From: Candidatus Stackebrandtia excrementipullorum
Lineage (GTDB): Bacteria; Actinomycetota; Actinomycetes; Mycobacteriales; Micromonosporaceae
Assembly: GCA_019113825.1 (NCBI GenBank)
Contig: DXGR01000041.1
Coordinates: forward strand, 1 to 64,000
Direction: 5' to 3'
Length of the DNA: 64,000 nt
Positions 19,304-28,742 of the stretch are shown here, one piece after another. Made by a program: the position numbers and the translations under genes. The first letter of the stretch is position 1. Each line of letters opens with the position of its first letter. The notes beneath the pieces are model-generated. The model made no database searches. It had not been told where the DNA came from and was given only the letters and a program-made list of their open reading frames with translations.

Positions 19304-20230
19304 ATGCGTCTCGTATTCGCCGGCACGCCGGAGGTCGCTCTGCCGGCGCTGGAGCGCGTAGCCGACAGTGGACACGAACTCGTCGCGGTTGTCACTCGAC
19401 CGGACGCCAGAGTGGGCCGCGGCCGCAGGCTGATGCGCTCGCCGGTGGCTTCGTGGGCCGATGAACGGGGCATCGAGGTATTGACACCGGGCAAGCCTCG
19501 CGAGCCGGAGTTCCTCGACCGACTCATCGAACTGGCGCCCGACTGCATTCCGGTGGTCGCCTACGGTGCCCTGGTGCCGGCCGAGGCCCTGCGGATACCC
19601 CGGTACGGCTGGATCAACCTCCATTTCTCCTTGCTTCCGGCCTGGCGGGGCGCGGCGCCGGTGCAACATGCGATCCTCAACGGCGACGAGATGACGGGAG
19701 CATCGGTTTTCCAGTTGGAAACCGGTCTGGACACCGGTCCGGTGTTCGGTACCGTCACCGAACCGGTCGGGGCACGCGATACTGCGGGAGCGTTGTTGGA
19801 TCGGTTGGCCGATACCGGTGCCGTCCTGTTGGCGCAGGTTCTCCAGGCTTTGGAGACCGGCGGTGTGTCTGCAGTGCCGCAGCCGACCGAGGGCGTGTCG
19901 AAGGCTCCGAAGATCACCGTCGAGGACAGTCGGATCCGCTGGGAAGACCCGGCGTTCGGTGTGGACCGACGGGTGCGTTCGGTGACGCCGACACCGGGGG
20001 CGTGGACCTTGTGGAACGGAAAGCGGTTGCGGATGGGACCGGTCACGCCGGACCCGGACGGTCCTCGGCTGGGAGCCGGTGAGGTTCACGGAGAAAAACA
20101 CGCGGTATGGGTGGGCACCGCCACCGATCCGGTTCGGCTGGAGGGACTGCAGCCCCCTGGTAAGTCCATGATGGATGCTGCTGCGTGGTGGCGCGGTCTA
20201 CAGGACACCCGTGGAGTTCGGTTCGAATGA
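19304..20230 (+). CDS. fmt: Methionyl-tRNA formyltransferase
   Basis: Fmt formylates initiator Met-tRNA using 10-formyl-tetrahydrofolate. The 308-residue protein begins [16 protein letters not shown], has the catalytic and folate-binding [17 protein letters not shown] with the Asn-His pair, and [17 protein letters not shown], followed by a C-terminal OB-like tRNA-binding domain. Start ATG 19304 has GGGAGG further upstream and AGG close by; the open frame upstream is not needed. Its stop overlaps the rsmB start (ATGA), a common fmt-rsmB arrangement. Confidence 0.97.
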   Translation: MRLVFAGTPEVALPALERVADSGHELVAVVTRPDARVGRGRRLMRSPVASWADERGIEVLTPGKPREPEFLDRLIELAPDCIPVVAYGALVPAEALRIPRYGWINLHFSLLPAWRGAAPVQHAILNGDEMTGASVFQLETGLDTGPVFGTVTEPVGARDTAGALLDRLADTGAVLLAQVLQALETGGVSAVPQPTEGVSKAPKITVEDSRIRWEDPAFGVDRRVRSVTPTPGAWTLWNGKRLRMGPVTPDPDGPRLGAGEVHGEKHAVWVGTATDPVRLEGLQPPGKSMMDAAAWWRGLQDTRGVRFE

Positions 20231-21564
20231 GTCAACCCGTTACCGACGACAACCCGCGCATGATCGCCTATCGGACACTCGCCGCCGTCACCGAGGACGA
20301 CGCGTACGCGAACCTGGTACTGCCGCGCATGCTGGACCATCACCGGCTGCCGCACCGTGACGCGGCCTTTGCCACGGAGCTGGCCTATGGCAGCCTACGG
20401 CTGCGCGGCACGCTGGACGCCATCATCTCCAAGGCCGCCCGCCGCGACCTGACAGCAATCGAACCCGCGGTCCTGGACGTTTTGAGGCTGGGCGCCTACC
20501 AACTGTTGCGTACCCGTGTGGCGCACCACGCCGCCGTCGACACGTCGGTGTCGTTGGCGCGCACCGTGGTGGGGCACCGGGTCGCCGGTTTCGTCAACGC
20601 GGTTCTGCGTAAGGTCGCGCAGCGCGACGCGGGGGCGTGGCTGGACATGTTGGTCACCGGCGACGACATCGCCGATCTGGGGCTTGAGTTTGCGCACCCC
20701 ACCTGGGTGGTCGAACGGTTCGACGAGGCGTTGGGTGGCGACGAGTCCGAGCTGATCGCAGCGCTGGGCGCTGACAACGACGCACCCGCCGTGCATCTGT
20801 GCGCTCGACCCGGGCGGATCGAGGCCTCCGAACTCGCTGCGCGGGTTGACGGACACCGTGGCGATTGGTCACCGTACGCGGTGTACATGCCGCACGGTTC
20901 GCCCGGCGATGTGGACGCGGTGCGGTCCGGAGCGGCCCACGTTCAGGACGAGGGCAGCCAGTTGATGGCGGCGGCTTTGGTCGACGCCCCCTTGGACGGT
21001 TCCGACACAAGGTGGCTGGACCTGTGCGCGGGGCCGGGAGGCAAGGCCGGGCTCCTGGGCGCGGTGGCCGCGACTCGGGGCGCTCACGTGACGGCGGTGG
21101 AGGTGTCGCGACACCGGGCCGACCTGGTTACGGGCGCGACCCGTGGTCTGCCCGTCGAGGTGGTCTGCGCGGACGGTCGAGAGTTCACCGCCGCCGAGCC
21201 TTTCGACAGGGTTCTGGTGGATGCTCCGTGTACCGGGTTGGGGGCGTTGCGACGTCGGCCGGAGGCGCGGTGGCGAAAGAATCCGTCCGATGTGGCGCGG
21301 TTGGTGAGTCTGCAGCGGGAGTTGCTGGCGGCCGCGCTGCGGCTGGTTCGCCAGGGCGGAGTGGTGGCATACGTTACCTGTTCGCCCGTCGTCGCCGAGA
21401 CCGATGACGTGGTTGCCGCCGAAGCCGGAGCGGCCGAGCTTCTGGACTTCCGTAAAGTTCTTCCCGGACGGGTGGAGATGTTGGGAGCGGGACCGACGGT
21501 GCGGTTGTGGCCGCATCGGCACGGCACCGACGCCATGTTCGGGGCTTTGTTGCTTCGTCGATGA
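20227..21564 (+). CDS. rsmB: 16S rRNA (cytosine-967-C5)-methyltransferase
   Basis: RsmB (Sun/Fmu) methylates C967 of 16S rRNA. The 445-residue protein has an N-terminal NusB-like RNA-binding domain (about 1-140, with [21 protein letters not shown]) and a C-terminal SAM methyltransferase domain. In the latter, [12 protein letters not shown] binds [23 protein letters not shown] carries the PC motif, and [11 protein letters not shown] carries the catalytic TC motif. Start ATG 20227 overlaps the fmt stop. Two catalytic cysteines as expected for m5C enzymes are visible. Confidence 0.96.
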   Translation: MSQPVTDDNPRMIAYRTLAAVTEDDAYANLVLPRMLDHHRLPHRDAAFATELAYGSLRLRGTLDAIISKAARRDLTAIEPAVLDVLRLGAYQLLRTRVAHHAAVDTSVSLARTVVGHRVAGFVNAVLRKVAQRDAGAWLDMLVTGDDIADLGLEFAHPTWVVERFDEALGGDESELIAALGADNDAPAVHLCARPGRIEASELAARVDGHRGDWSPYAVYMPHGSPGDVDAVRSGAAHVQDEGSQLMAAALVDAPLDGSDTRWLDLCAGPGGKAGLLGAVAATRGAHVTAVEVSRHRADLVTGATRGLPVEVVCADGREFTAAEPFDRVLVDAPCTGLGALRRRPEARWRKNPSDVARLVSLQRELLAAALRLVRQGGVVAYVTCSPVVAETDDVVAAEAGAAELLDFRKVLPGRVEMLGAGPTVRLWPHRHGTDAMFGALLLRR

Positions 21565-21792
21565 CCCCGTAGGTAAAGCGAAGCGGACTCGAAAAAGTCG
21601 TCGGTTATCGATGACGTCGTCCTGCCGGTAATGTCCGATGTGATCGGACCGGCTCCAATCGGCTACGCATGACGACAGAACGATTCATCGGTGACGACCG
21701 GCGGTGGGCGCCGTCGGTGGGGTCGACGTGCAGGATCGCCGTCCGCGTTGCCGATGTCATCCGGAACGTCGACGGCGAGTTGCCGACGCCGG

Positions 21793-22695
21793 TTATCGGA
21801 GCAGGTCCCGCAACGCCGGAAGCAGTTTCGGGTGCCGAAACTCGAAGCCCGCCCGCATGAGTTTTCCGGGCACGCAGTGTCGCCCGGTCAGGGCAAGGTC
21901 CGGGTCGGTGCGCAGCACCCTGGCGCCAAGTTTCACGAGAGGGGCGGGAGCGGGAGGAGACGGCGGGCGACGCATCACGGTTCGTAGGGAGGACATCAAC
22001 GTCACGTTGCGCACCGGGTGCGGGCCGGTGACGTGGACGACGTCGGACAGTTGCGAGTCCTCAAGGCAGCGTCGAACGACGGCCAGAAAATCGTCGATGT
22101 GGATCCAGCTCACCCATTGATGGCCGTTGCCGATTCGACCTCCCAGGCCCCACCTTGTCAAGCCGGTGAGGCGGTCCATTATCGGAAAGTCCTTGTCGAG
22201 AACCATGCCCGTGCGCAGAACGACCTTGCGTGTGGCGGACACCGCGTCGGCGGCCTGTTCCCAGGCGACGGCGACTCCGGTCATCTGCGGCGGTCCCTGC
22301 GTCGGTACCGGGGCCGACTCGTCCATTGCCGCATCGCCGCTGTGTCCGTAGATGGCCAGGGTGCTCATCTGAAGCCATACCGGTGCGGGGGCACCGAGCT
22401 GTTTCACCGCCTCGGTGAGGGCCAGGGTCGGGTCGACTCGCGACGAGGTGAGGATCTCGATGTTGCGTGGCGTGGGCGGGCGGTCCACGATCGCGCCCGC
22501 GAGGTTGATTACCGCGGCCTGCCGTAGTTCGTCCTTCCAATCGCCGACGGTTGTTCCGTCCCAGGGAACCTGGCGCGTGGGGAAGTCGGCTCGTGGTTTT
22601 CGGGTCAGTATGACGACGTCGTGGCCGTGCTCGGACAAATCGGTCGCGATGCGGCGTCCTAGATGGCCGGAACCGCCTGCCAGCACTACCTTCAC
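21793..22695 (-). CDS. TIGR01777-family NAD(P)-dependent epimerase
   Basis: A 300-residue extended-SDR protein. The start is GTG 22695 (VKVVLAGGSGHLGRRIA) behind GGGAGG; the longer open frame upstream has a non-coding character. The nucleotide motif is GGSGHLG, the family segment INLAGAIVDRP is present, and WIHIDDFLAVV and a C-terminal DUF1731-like tail (GARVLRTDPDLALTGRHCVPGKLMRAGFEFRHPKL) match the TIGR01777 family. The normal YxxxK pair is not obvious, as in many members. No substrate is known. It is convergent with rsmB and divergent from rpe. Confidence 0.9.
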   Translation of the reverse strand: MKVVLAGGSGHLGRRIATDLSEHGHDVVILTRKPRADFPTRQVPWDGTTVGDWKDELRQAAVINLAGAIVDRPPTPRNIEILTSSRVDPTLALTEAVKQLGAPAPVWLQMSTLAIYGHSGDAAMDESAPVPTQGPPQMTGVAVAWEQAADAVSATRKVVLRTGMVLDKDFPIMDRLTGLTRWGLGGRIGNGHQWVSWIHIDDFLAVVRRCLEDSQLSDVVHVTGPHPVRNVTLMSSLRTVMRRPPSPPAPAPLVKLGARVLRTDPDLALTGRHCVPGKLMRAGFEFRHPKLLPALRDLLR

Positions 22696-22743
22696 AGTGG
22701 AGCGCCTCCCGGGTTTGGTGTGGGGTTGCCAGTATCCTTTACG

Positions 22744-22764
22744 GCTTTCGCAACGGGCGAAAGC
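22744..22764. repeat. Short hairpin in divergent intergenic region
   Basis: GCTTTCGC and its complement flank AACGG, forming an 8-bp stem between the epimerase (-) and rpe (+) starts. A second, looser inverted repeat (TTTGGGT...ACCCAAA, 22865-22891) lies in the AT-rich stretch before rpe. Either may be a protein-binding site; function is unknown. Confidence 0.3.
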
Positions 22765-22930
22765 GGGCATGCGTGACACCCTCGAACGTGACTGTGTGCA
22801 AGTGCACGTGCGGATGTTTTTGTGCAGCAAGTCGAAGACCAGGCGGAAAGCGCTTACTTGTGGGTTTGGGTGAACAATTCAAATACCCAAATATTCGGTA
22901 GTCGGCCCTGTACTCGCCGGGGTGAAGCGA

Positions 22931-22945
22931 ATACACTGTCTGACG
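22931..22945 (+). promoter_or_regulatory. -10 element of rpe, likely leaderless transcript
   Basis: TACACT at 22931-22936 lies 8 bases before the GTG start of rpe, and there is no Shine-Dalgarno sequence. Transcription would begin at or next to the start codon, giving a leaderless mRNA, which is common in Actinobacteria. Confidence 0.45.
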
Positions 22946-23631
22946 TGTCGACTCCTGAGACTGTGATCGCCCCCAGCTTGCTGGCCGCCGACTTCGCTCG
23001 GCTGGCAGAGGCCTGCGACCGGGTCGCCGACGACGCCGATTGGCTTCACGTCGATGTCATGGACAATCACTTCGTGCCCAACCTTTCCATCGGCCCGCCG
23101 GTGGTCAAGTCCCTCAAGGCCGCCACCTCGCTGCCACTGGACTGTCACCTGATGATCACCGACCCGAAACAGTGGGCGGTCGGGTACGCCGAACTCGGCG
23201 CCTACAACGTGACCTTCCACGCCGAGGCGACCTCTGACCCGGTGGGTCTGGCACGTGACCTACGCGCCGCCGGTTCCAAAGCGGGGTTGGCCATCGACCG
23301 CGACACCGAGATCGAGCCTTACCTCGATCTACTGGGAGAGTTCGACACCCTGTTGGTAATGACCATCAAGGCCGGGTTCGGTGGACAATCGTTCATCCCG
23401 GAACTGCTTGACAAGGTTCGCACCGCCCGACGCGCCGTTCGGTCGGGACACCTTGAACTGCGCATCGAAGTGGACGGCGGCATCTCCGACGACACGATCG
23501 AAGCTGCGGCGGCCGCCGGTGCCGATGCGTTTGTCGCCGGAACGGCCGTATACGGCGCCGACGATCCCGCGAAGGCGATCCGTCGGTTGCGTGGTTTGGC
23601 CAACGGCGCGATCGGCAAGCCAGATCGGTGA
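22945..23631 (+). CDS. rpe: Ribulose-phosphate 3-epimerase
   Basis: Rpe interconverts ribulose 5-phosphate and xylulose 5-phosphate in the pentose phosphate pathway. The 228-residue TIM-barrel protein shows APSLLAADFARL, the metal-ligand DWLHVDVMDNHFVPN, LDCHLMITDP, the flexible loop GFGGQSFI and the catalytic VDGGI. I chose GTG 22945; the reading frame continues upstream but no start with a binding site is present and a -10 lies just before. In many Actinobacteria rpe is followed by ribD and the rib genes; here a signalling gene and erm intervene and ribD is not seen. Confidence 0.96.
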   Translation: MSTPETVIAPSLLAADFARLAEACDRVADDADWLHVDVMDNHFVPNLSIGPPVVKSLKAATSLPLDCHLMITDPKQWAVGYAELGAYNVTFHAEATSDPVGLARDLRAAGSKAGLAIDRDTEIEPYLDLLGEFDTLLVMTIKAGFGGQSFIPELLDKVRTARRAVRSGHLELRIEVDGGISDDTIEAAAAAGADAFVAGTAVYGADDPAKAIRRLRGLANGAIGKPDR

Positions 23632-23635
23632 CCCC

Positions 23636-24673
23636 ATGACAGCACCCCTCGATAACCCTTCCGAACATGTTCTTTTGGTCGACCCCGATTCCGAGCTGAC
23701 CGAGTACCTTGCCGGTCAGTTGCGCGACGCCGGCTTCGACACGTCGATGGCGCGTGACGGATACCAGGCGCTGGCGCAGATTTCACGTCGTCGCCCCGAT
23801 CTTGTGCTCATGGAGGTCGACCTGCCGCTGATCGACGGTCTCGAATTGACCAGGCAGCTTCGCGGCGACCCGATGACGGCGAGTCTGCCGGTCATCATCG
23901 TGACCAGTCGTGGTCTCTCTGCGGATCGCATCGCCGGATTGACCGTGGGAGCCGACGATTATGTGGTGAAGCCCTTTGACGCCGCGGAGGTGGTGGCCCG
24001 AGTGCGCTCCGCTCTGCGCCGTCACCGTGAGATTCGCGAGGTCTCGCCGTTGACCGGCTTGCCGGGGAACGCGCGTATTCTCGCCGAGATCGCCGAGTGG
24101 GTCCGCAGCGGAGAGCCGTTTGCACTGTCATATGTGGATATCAACCAGTTTAAGAGCGTCAACGACGCCTACGGGTTCGTTCGCGGCGACGAGTTCATAC
24201 AGTCGTTGGCGGGCTCTCTGCACAGGGCGGCGCTGGCGGCGGGGCCGCCGCAGGCCTTCATCGGTCACGTGGGCGGGGACGACTTCATCATCATGTGCGA
24301 CCCCCTTCTGGTGGCGCCGATTACGCGGCACGCCATTGCCGAGTTCGAAACACGCGCTGCGGCGCTATGCGACCCGTGCGATGCCGAACGTGGCTACATC
24401 GAGTCTCAAGACCGACAGGGGCAGCCCATTCAGGCTCGGCTTCCCACATTGTCGATCGGGGTCGCGCTGTCGGAACAGCGTCACTTCACCGACCCGCGGG
24501 AGGCCGTGGCCGTGGCCACCGAGATGAAGAGCGTCGCGAAATCGCACCCGGGCTCGCACGTCGCTTACGACCGCCGCCACGACATTCGTAGCGCCGACCT
24601 GTCGGAGCTGGACAACCTCCGGTATCAGGGTTCTCCCCGGACGGCCGCTTGGGAACATCCTCGTGTTGCATGA
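23636..24673 (+). CDS. Response-regulator/GGDEF protein with degenerate key residues
   Basis: A 345-residue cytoplasmic protein with a receiver domain (about 10-125) and a GGDEF-like domain (about 135-315). In the receiver the phospho-acceptor position holds Glu60 (PDLVLMEVDLP) instead of Asp, while the acidic pair (Asp16, Asp18) and Lys112 remain. In the GGDEF domain YVDINQFKSVNDAYGFVRGDEF is well kept, but the active-site loop reads GGDDF (213-217) rather than GG(D/E)EF, and no RxxD inhibitory site is visible. Diguanylate cyclase activity is therefore doubtful; it may act as a constitutive or binding-only module. Start ATG 23636 lies 4 bases after rpe. Confidence 0.87.
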   Translation: MTAPLDNPSEHVLLVDPDSELTEYLAGQLRDAGFDTSMARDGYQALAQISRRRPDLVLMEVDLPLIDGLELTRQLRGDPMTASLPVIIVTSRGLSADRIAGLTVGADDYVVKPFDAAEVVARVRSALRRHREIREVSPLTGLPGNARILAEIAEWVRSGEPFALSYVDINQFKSVNDAYGFVRGDEFIQSLAGSLHRAALAAGPPQAFIGHVGGDDFIIMCDPLLVAPITRHAIAEFETRAAALCDPCDAERGYIESQDRQGQPIQARLPTLSIGVALSEQRHFTDPREAVAVATEMKSVAKSHPGSHVAYDRRHDIRSADLSELDNLRYQGSPRTAAWEHPRVA

Positions 24674-24690
24674 GGACGATGCCACACGCT

Positions 24691-24745
24691 CGGCCGGTCG
24701 CCTTCTCCGTCGAGTCGACACCCCGAGAGAGAAAACGACCGGCCG
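24691..24745. terminator. Terminator between convergent GGDEF and erm genes
   Basis: A perfect 10-bp stem (CGGCCGGTCG at 24691-24700 and its complement at 24736-24745) encloses a second complementary pair (CTTCTC with GAGAGAG). It lies between the convergent gene ends at 24673 and 24751. Confidence 0.65.
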
Positions 24746-24750
24746 GACTT

Positions 24751-25650
24751 CTAGCGCCCCAATGCCCTGGCGAGACGTACCCACTGCCCGGGCCGGATGT
24801 ATCCGACCGGGACACCGGGATGGATGTCGGCCTGGGCGAGCGCTTTACGCAGCCGTGACGCCCGGGCCATGCCCCGCAACGAATGGTGCAGATCTCCACC
24901 GGTCCCAATGAACCCGGCCATGACCAGTTCCTCGTATAGCCGATACAAACGCGGCGAGAGGAGAGGCTCGTCGCGACGTTCGATACGAAGTATTCCCGAG
25001 TCGACCCGTGGAACCGGACGGAATCGGCGCCGGTCGATCCGTCCCAGCAGTCGCCACTCGTGCCGGGGCCACGACAGCACCGTCAGACGGCTCCAACGTC
25101 CGTAGTCGCCCGTGCGTTTGCGCGCGTACTCCCACTGGGTTACCAACGTCGCCGACGTCATGGCCGACGCGTCCAGACACCACCCGACGATGGCGTTGGT
25201 GCGTGAGTACGGAATGTTGGCGACGACGGAGAACGCCTCGCTCGGTGGCGTGACGGTGAGAAAGTCGCGATGGTGGCAGGTGACGTCGGGATTGTTGCGG
25301 TACGTCGCCGCCAGCCGCTTCGCGTAGCGCGGATCGAGTTCATATGCGGTGATCCGATTCCCGTTGCGGGCTAGGGCACGCGTCAGAATGCCCTCCCCCG
25401 GACCGACCTCGATGACGGATTCTTGTCTACCGACGTCCGCGTACCGCACGATCGCGGCGGCGACGGCGTGATCGGTGAGGAGGTTTTGGGAGAGTCGTTG
25501 CCGGGTTCTCGGGTTCGGCCGCACCGGTGTGGTGGCGTTGGTCGTGTTGCCGTATCGGGGTGGATGTTCCCCGGTGCCGCCCCGTGAGGGACTCCGGCGG
25601 CGGTCCCGTCGGTGCTCGGTGTGCGGCGAGTCTGAAGGTTTGCGTGACAT
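24751..25650 (-). CDS. erm: Erm-type 23S rRNA adenine N6-methyltransferase
   Basis: Erm enzymes methylate A2058 of 23S rRNA and give resistance to macrolides, lincosamides and streptogramin B. The 299-residue protein has a disordered Arg-rich N-terminus (1-50), then RLSQNLLTD (52-60), the SAM motif EVGPGEGILTRALA, and NIPYSRTNAIV with the catalytic NIPY (145-148). The partner KsgA usually has NLPY, and this protein's C-terminal third (HEWRLLGRIDRRRFRPVPRVDSGIL) matches Erm. Start ATG 25650 follows AGAGGAC. A housekeeping RNA role cannot be excluded, but Erm fits best. Confidence 0.88.
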   Translation of the reverse strand: MSRKPSDSPHTEHRRDRRRSPSRGGTGEHPPRYGNTTNATTPVRPNPRTRQRLSQNLLTDHAVAAAIVRYADVGRQESVIEVGPGEGILTRALARNGNRITAYELDPRYAKRLAATYRNNPDVTCHHRDFLTVTPPSEAFSVVANIPYSRTNAIVGWCLDASAMTSATLVTQWEYARKRTGDYGRWSRLTVLSWPRHEWRLLGRIDRRRFRPVPRVDSGILRIERRDEPLLSPRLYRLYEELVMAGFIGTGGDLHHSLRGMARASRLRKALAQADIHPGVPVGYIRPGQWVRLARALGR

Positions 25651-25662
25651 GACGTCCTCTTT

Positions 25663-25776
25663 TTACCACAGTGGTCGAAGGGGACGGGCACGCAGCGCCG
25701 GTGTGCGCGCGGTGCTGAGGAAACGACGATGGCGACGGGTGCCCGTCCGAGATGGATTGTTGTCTCGAAAAGGCAT
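25663..25776 (-). CDS. Possible leader ORF upstream of erm
   Basis: A 37-codon open frame starts at ATG 25776 and ends TAA 12 bases before the erm start. The peptide is very basic (MPFRDNNPSRTGTRRH then many Arg, ending RPLRPLW). Many erm genes are controlled by a short leader peptide on which a drug-bound ribosome stalls. Here the ribosome binding site is weak and the base composition would allow a chance ORF, so this is a candidate only. Confidence 0.3.
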   Translation of the reverse strand: MPFRDNNPSRTGTRRHRRFLSTARTPALRARPLRPLW

Positions 25777-26098
25777 CGGTCGACGGCTGTGAAGCCTCTG
25801 AACAAAGATGCGATCGGCGCACGGATGTGGAACGGCGCGGTGCGCCGCTGCCGTGTATAAAATGGTCGACCGAGCCTAAGCCGGCGCGACCCGAGGACGA
25901 ATCACCAGAGGAGACGTCCGCGACCGGGAGGCGACGGCCACCCGGTCGGAAATTATTCCCGCCATGGTCCCCGAGGCTAGGTTTCCCCGCAGGAGATCTC
26001 AACCGATTATCCCCACGATCGCGGTGTCACCCTGTGACATCACCCACTGGGATCATGACGGCGCCCGCAGGCGTGTCACACTGTCATCAGACCAGCAT
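25777..26098. other. Divergent promoter region of erm and rib operon
   Basis: About 320 bases without a convincing gene. A candidate -10 for the riboflavin transcript is CACACT near 26078-26083, shortly before the riboswitch. The reverse-strand AT-rich stretch near 25856-25862 (TTTTATA) may belong to the erm promoter. Confidence 0.4.
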
Positions 26099-26243
26099 GC
26101 GCGCTGGCGGGGTCGGTGAAATTCCGAACCGGCGGTAACGGAGCACGGACTCCGCGAGCCCGCGACCCGATCGTTTCCAGCGATCGGTTGACCCGGTGAG
26201 AATCCGGGGCCGACGGTTAAAGTCCGGATGGTAGTTGGCGCGC
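26099..26243 (+). ncRNA. FMN riboswitch (RFN element)
   Basis: The highly conserved RFN core is visible: GGTGAAATTCCGAACCGGCGG, here starting at 26115 as GGTGAAATTC; GAGCCCGCGACCCGATC; the variable stem CGATCG...CGATCGG; GGTTGACCCGGTGAGAATCC; and GGGGCCGACGGTTAAAGTCC then GGATGG. The closing P1 stem pairs GCGCGC at 26099-26104 with GCGCGC at 26238-26243. It lies 90 bases upstream of ribE and would turn the riboflavin genes off when FMN binds. A hairpin right after it (26243-26280, with GTCGGG/CCCGAC) is the likely expression platform. Confidence 0.96.
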
Positions 26244-26332
26244 GAGTGTGTCGGGTATTTCCGTCCCGACGCGCAACTCGCTGTCCCCGCCTGCCGTGTG
26301 CCCGTTACCGCAGGTATAGGGAACACGAGGTT

Positions 26333-26923
26333 ATGTTCACCGGAATAGTCGAAGAACTCGGCGAGGTCACCGACATCGGTGTCGCCGACGTCAAAATCCG
26401 CGGCCCGTTGGTTACCGGCGACGCCTCAAACGGTGACTCGATCGCCGTCAACGGGGTGTGCCTGACCGTCACGTCCGTGATCGGTGACGAGTTCACCGTC
26501 GACGTGATGGGGGAGACGTTCAAACGCACCGCACTGGGAAATCTGGTGGTGGGGGAACGGGTCAACCTGGAGCGTGCCGCCACATTGTCCACCCGCATGG
26601 GCGGTCACCTGGTGCAGGGACACGTCGACGGCGTTGCCGAAATCCTCAAGCGCGAACCGGAGGAGGAGTGGGAGACCGTCACGTTCTCCCTACCCACCGG
26701 TCTGTCTCGTTATGTGGTCGAAAAGGGGTCGATCACTGTCGACGGAGTCTCCTTGACGGTGGCTTCGGTGTCGGCCACGGAGTTCGCCGTCGGACTGATA
26801 CCGGTCACACTCGCGGCGACCACTTTGGGCTTTAAACGGCCGCAGGACCCGGTCCACCTGGAGGTGGACGTCATCGCCAAACACGTGGAAAAACTCCTTA
26901 ACGTCACGAAGGCGGCATCATGA
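26333..26923 (+). CDS. ribE: Riboflavin synthase, alpha subunit
   Basis: It converts two molecules of 6,7-dimethyl-8-ribityllumazine into riboflavin and a pyrimidine. The 196-residue protein consists of two similar lumazine-binding barrels, each with its signature: [12 protein letters not shown] and GVCLTV in the first, [11 protein letters not shown] then GVSLTV in the second. I chose ATG 26333, the standard MFTGIV start; the frame upstream runs through the riboswitch. GAGG lies only 2 bases before the ATG, which may help regulation by masking. Its stop overlaps ribBA (ATGA). Confidence 0.96.
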   Translation: MFTGIVEELGEVTDIGVADVKIRGPLVTGDASNGDSIAVNGVCLTVTSVIGDEFTVDVMGETFKRTALGNLVVGERVNLERAATLSTRMGGHLVQGHVDGVAEILKREPEEEWETVTFSLPTGLSRYVVEKGSITVDGVSLTVASVSATEFAVGLIPVTLAATTLGFKRPQDPVHLEVDVIAKHVEKLLNVTKAAS

Positions 26924-28149
26924 CCACACTCGACTCGATCGAGCAGGCCGTTGCTCACATCCGTGACGGGGGCGCCGTCGTCGTCGTGGACGACGCCGAT
27001 CGCGAAAACGAGGGCGATCTGATCTTCGCCGCCGAGCACGCGACGGAGGAACTGTTGGCGTTCACGGTCCGATACACGTCGGGCTACATCTGTGCCCCCT
27101 TGACGTCGGAGGACGCGGACCGGCTCGAACTGCCGCCGGCGCATCACACCAACCAGGACCCGCGTGGCACCGCCTACACCGTGTCGGTGGACGCCGCCGA
27201 CGGCATCAGCACCGGTATCTCGGCCGCGGACCGCGCTCACACGATACGGCTGTTGGCCGATCCGATGACATCGCCGCAAGACCTGTCGCGCCCCGGGCAC
27301 ATGGTTCCGTTGCGCGCCGTCGCCGGCGGGGTTCTGAGCCGCCCCGGGCACACGGAGGCCGGTGTGGACCTGGCCCGGATGGCCGGTCTGCGTCCTGCCG
27401 CGGTGCTGTGTGAACTGGTCAACGACGACGGAACGATGAAACGGCTTCCGGATCTACGTCGGTTCGCGACCGAACACGGCCTGCCGTTGATCAGTATCGC
27501 CGACCTTATTGCCTATAGGCGACGTGTCGAACCGCAGGTCGAACAGGTCGTGACGACCATCCTTCCCACCGAACACGGCCGGTTCACGGCGGTGGGGTAC
27601 CGGGCCCCGTCCGACGGTGCCGAGCACATCGCTCTCGTGCACGGAGACATCTCCGACGGTACGGACATCCTGGTGAGGGTCCACTCCGAATGTCTCACCG
27701 GAGACGCCTTCGGCTCGTTGCGCTGTGACTGTGGGCCGCAGCTTCGCGCGGCCATGCGCGCGATCGCCGACGAGGGACGTGGCGTCGTCCTCTACATGCG
27801 GGGCCACGAGGGCCGCGGTATCGGGTTGATGGACAAGTTGCGTGCCTACCGACTCCAGGATGACGGCAGGGACACCGTCGACGCCAATCTCGAGCTCGGT
27901 CTGCCCGCCGACGCCCGCGACTACGGCACGGGCGCACGGATCCTCGCGGATCTGGGCGTGACATCCATGCGGTTGTTGACCAACAACCCCGCCAAGCGTG
28001 CCGGGCTCGAAGGCTTCGGAATCACCGTGACGGGCCGGGTACGGCTACCCTCCACGGTCGGACCGGAGAACCTCGGCTACCTGAAGGCCAAGCGCGACAG
28101 GATGGGTCACCTGCTGGACGACCTGCCGATCGAGGCGGTGGCCGGGTGA
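26920..28149 (+). CDS. ribBA: Bifunctional DHBP synthase / GTP cyclohydrolase II
   Basis: RibBA supplies both precursors of lumazine. The N-terminal half (about 1-200) is dihydroxybutanone-phosphate synthase with [16 protein letters not shown] and the [10 protein letters not shown] loop. The C-terminal half is GTP cyclohydrolase II with the zinc ligands in [21 protein letters not shown] and [11 protein letters not shown]. It has 409 residues, standard for the fusion. Start ATG 26920 overlaps the ribE stop, so translation is coupled. Both domains look intact. Confidence 0.97.
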   Translation: MTTLDSIEQAVAHIRDGGAVVVVDDADRENEGDLIFAAEHATEELLAFTVRYTSGYICAPLTSEDADRLELPPAHHTNQDPRGTAYTVSVDAADGISTGISAADRAHTIRLLADPMTSPQDLSRPGHMVPLRAVAGGVLSRPGHTEAGVDLARMAGLRPAAVLCELVNDDGTMKRLPDLRRFATEHGLPLISIADLIAYRRRVEPQVEQVVTTILPTEHGRFTAVGYRAPSDGAEHIALVHGDISDGTDILVRVHSECLTGDAFGSLRCDCGPQLRAAMRAIADEGRGVVLYMRGHEGRGIGLMDKLRAYRLQDDGRDTVDANLELGLPADARDYGTGARILADLGVTSMRLLTNNPAKRAGLEGFGITVTGRVRLPSTVGPENLGYLKAKRDRMGHLLDDLPIEAVAG

Positions 28150-28192
28150 GCTCGCACAACGCTCTACCACGACATGACGGAGAGGACTGATC

Positions 28193-28672
28193 ATGGCCGG
28201 ACACGGTGCACCCGAATCCAACCTCGTCGACGCCTCCGGGTTGCGACTGGGCGTCGTCGCCACTCGCTGGCACGTGCAGCTGGTCGACCACATGGTCGAG
28301 CGGGCACATCAGGCTGCCAAAGCCTGCTCGGTCGCCCAGGTAACGACCTTGCGTGTGGCGGGCTCGGTGGAGCTGCCGGTGGTCGCACAGGCGCTTGCTC
28401 GTCGTTACGACGCGGTCGCGGCATTGGGGGTGGTGATTCGCGGTGAGACCGCGCATTTCGACTACGTATGCCGATCGGTGACCGACGGGTTGACTCGTGT
28501 GGCCCTGGACGAGGCAACACCGGTCGGTCACGGTGTCCTGACCGTCGACTCGATGGAACAGGCTGTCGATCGTGCGGGATTCGAGGAGTCTTCGGAGGAC
28601 AAGGGCTGGGCGACGGCCGTGGCGGCGTTGGAGGCCGCCGTGGCCGTCCGTTCGGTGATCCTTTCCCCATGA
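28193..28672 (+). CDS. ribH: 6,7-dimethyl-8-ribityllumazine synthase
   Basis: RibH condenses the ribityl-pyrimidine with dihydroxybutanone phosphate to form lumazine, which riboflavin synthase then uses. The 159-residue protein has [18 protein letters not shown], the substrate loop [14 protein letters not shown], and [17 protein letters not shown] with the catalytic His. The start is ATG 28193 behind GAGAGGA, 43 bases after ribBA. With ribE and ribBA it covers most of the pathway; the ribD deaminase/reductase is not in this window. Confidence 0.96.
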   Translation: MAGHGAPESNLVDASGLRLGVVATRWHVQLVDHMVERAHQAAKACSVAQVTTLRVAGSVELPVVAQALARRYDAVAALGVVIRGETAHFDYVCRSVTDGLTRVALDEATPVGHGVLTVDSMEQAVDRAGFEESSEDKGWATAVAALEAAVAVRSVILSP

Positions 28673-28742
28673 CGGTCGCAGACGCGACCGAGCCGGTGAC
28701 CACTCGGTGTCCCAACCAGTGGATTTGGCAGAATCACCGGTT

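Noticed and set aside
26099-26243. Reverse ORF running through the riboswitch region
   Set aside because: The RFN core sequence explains the conservation; no coding features on the reverse strand.
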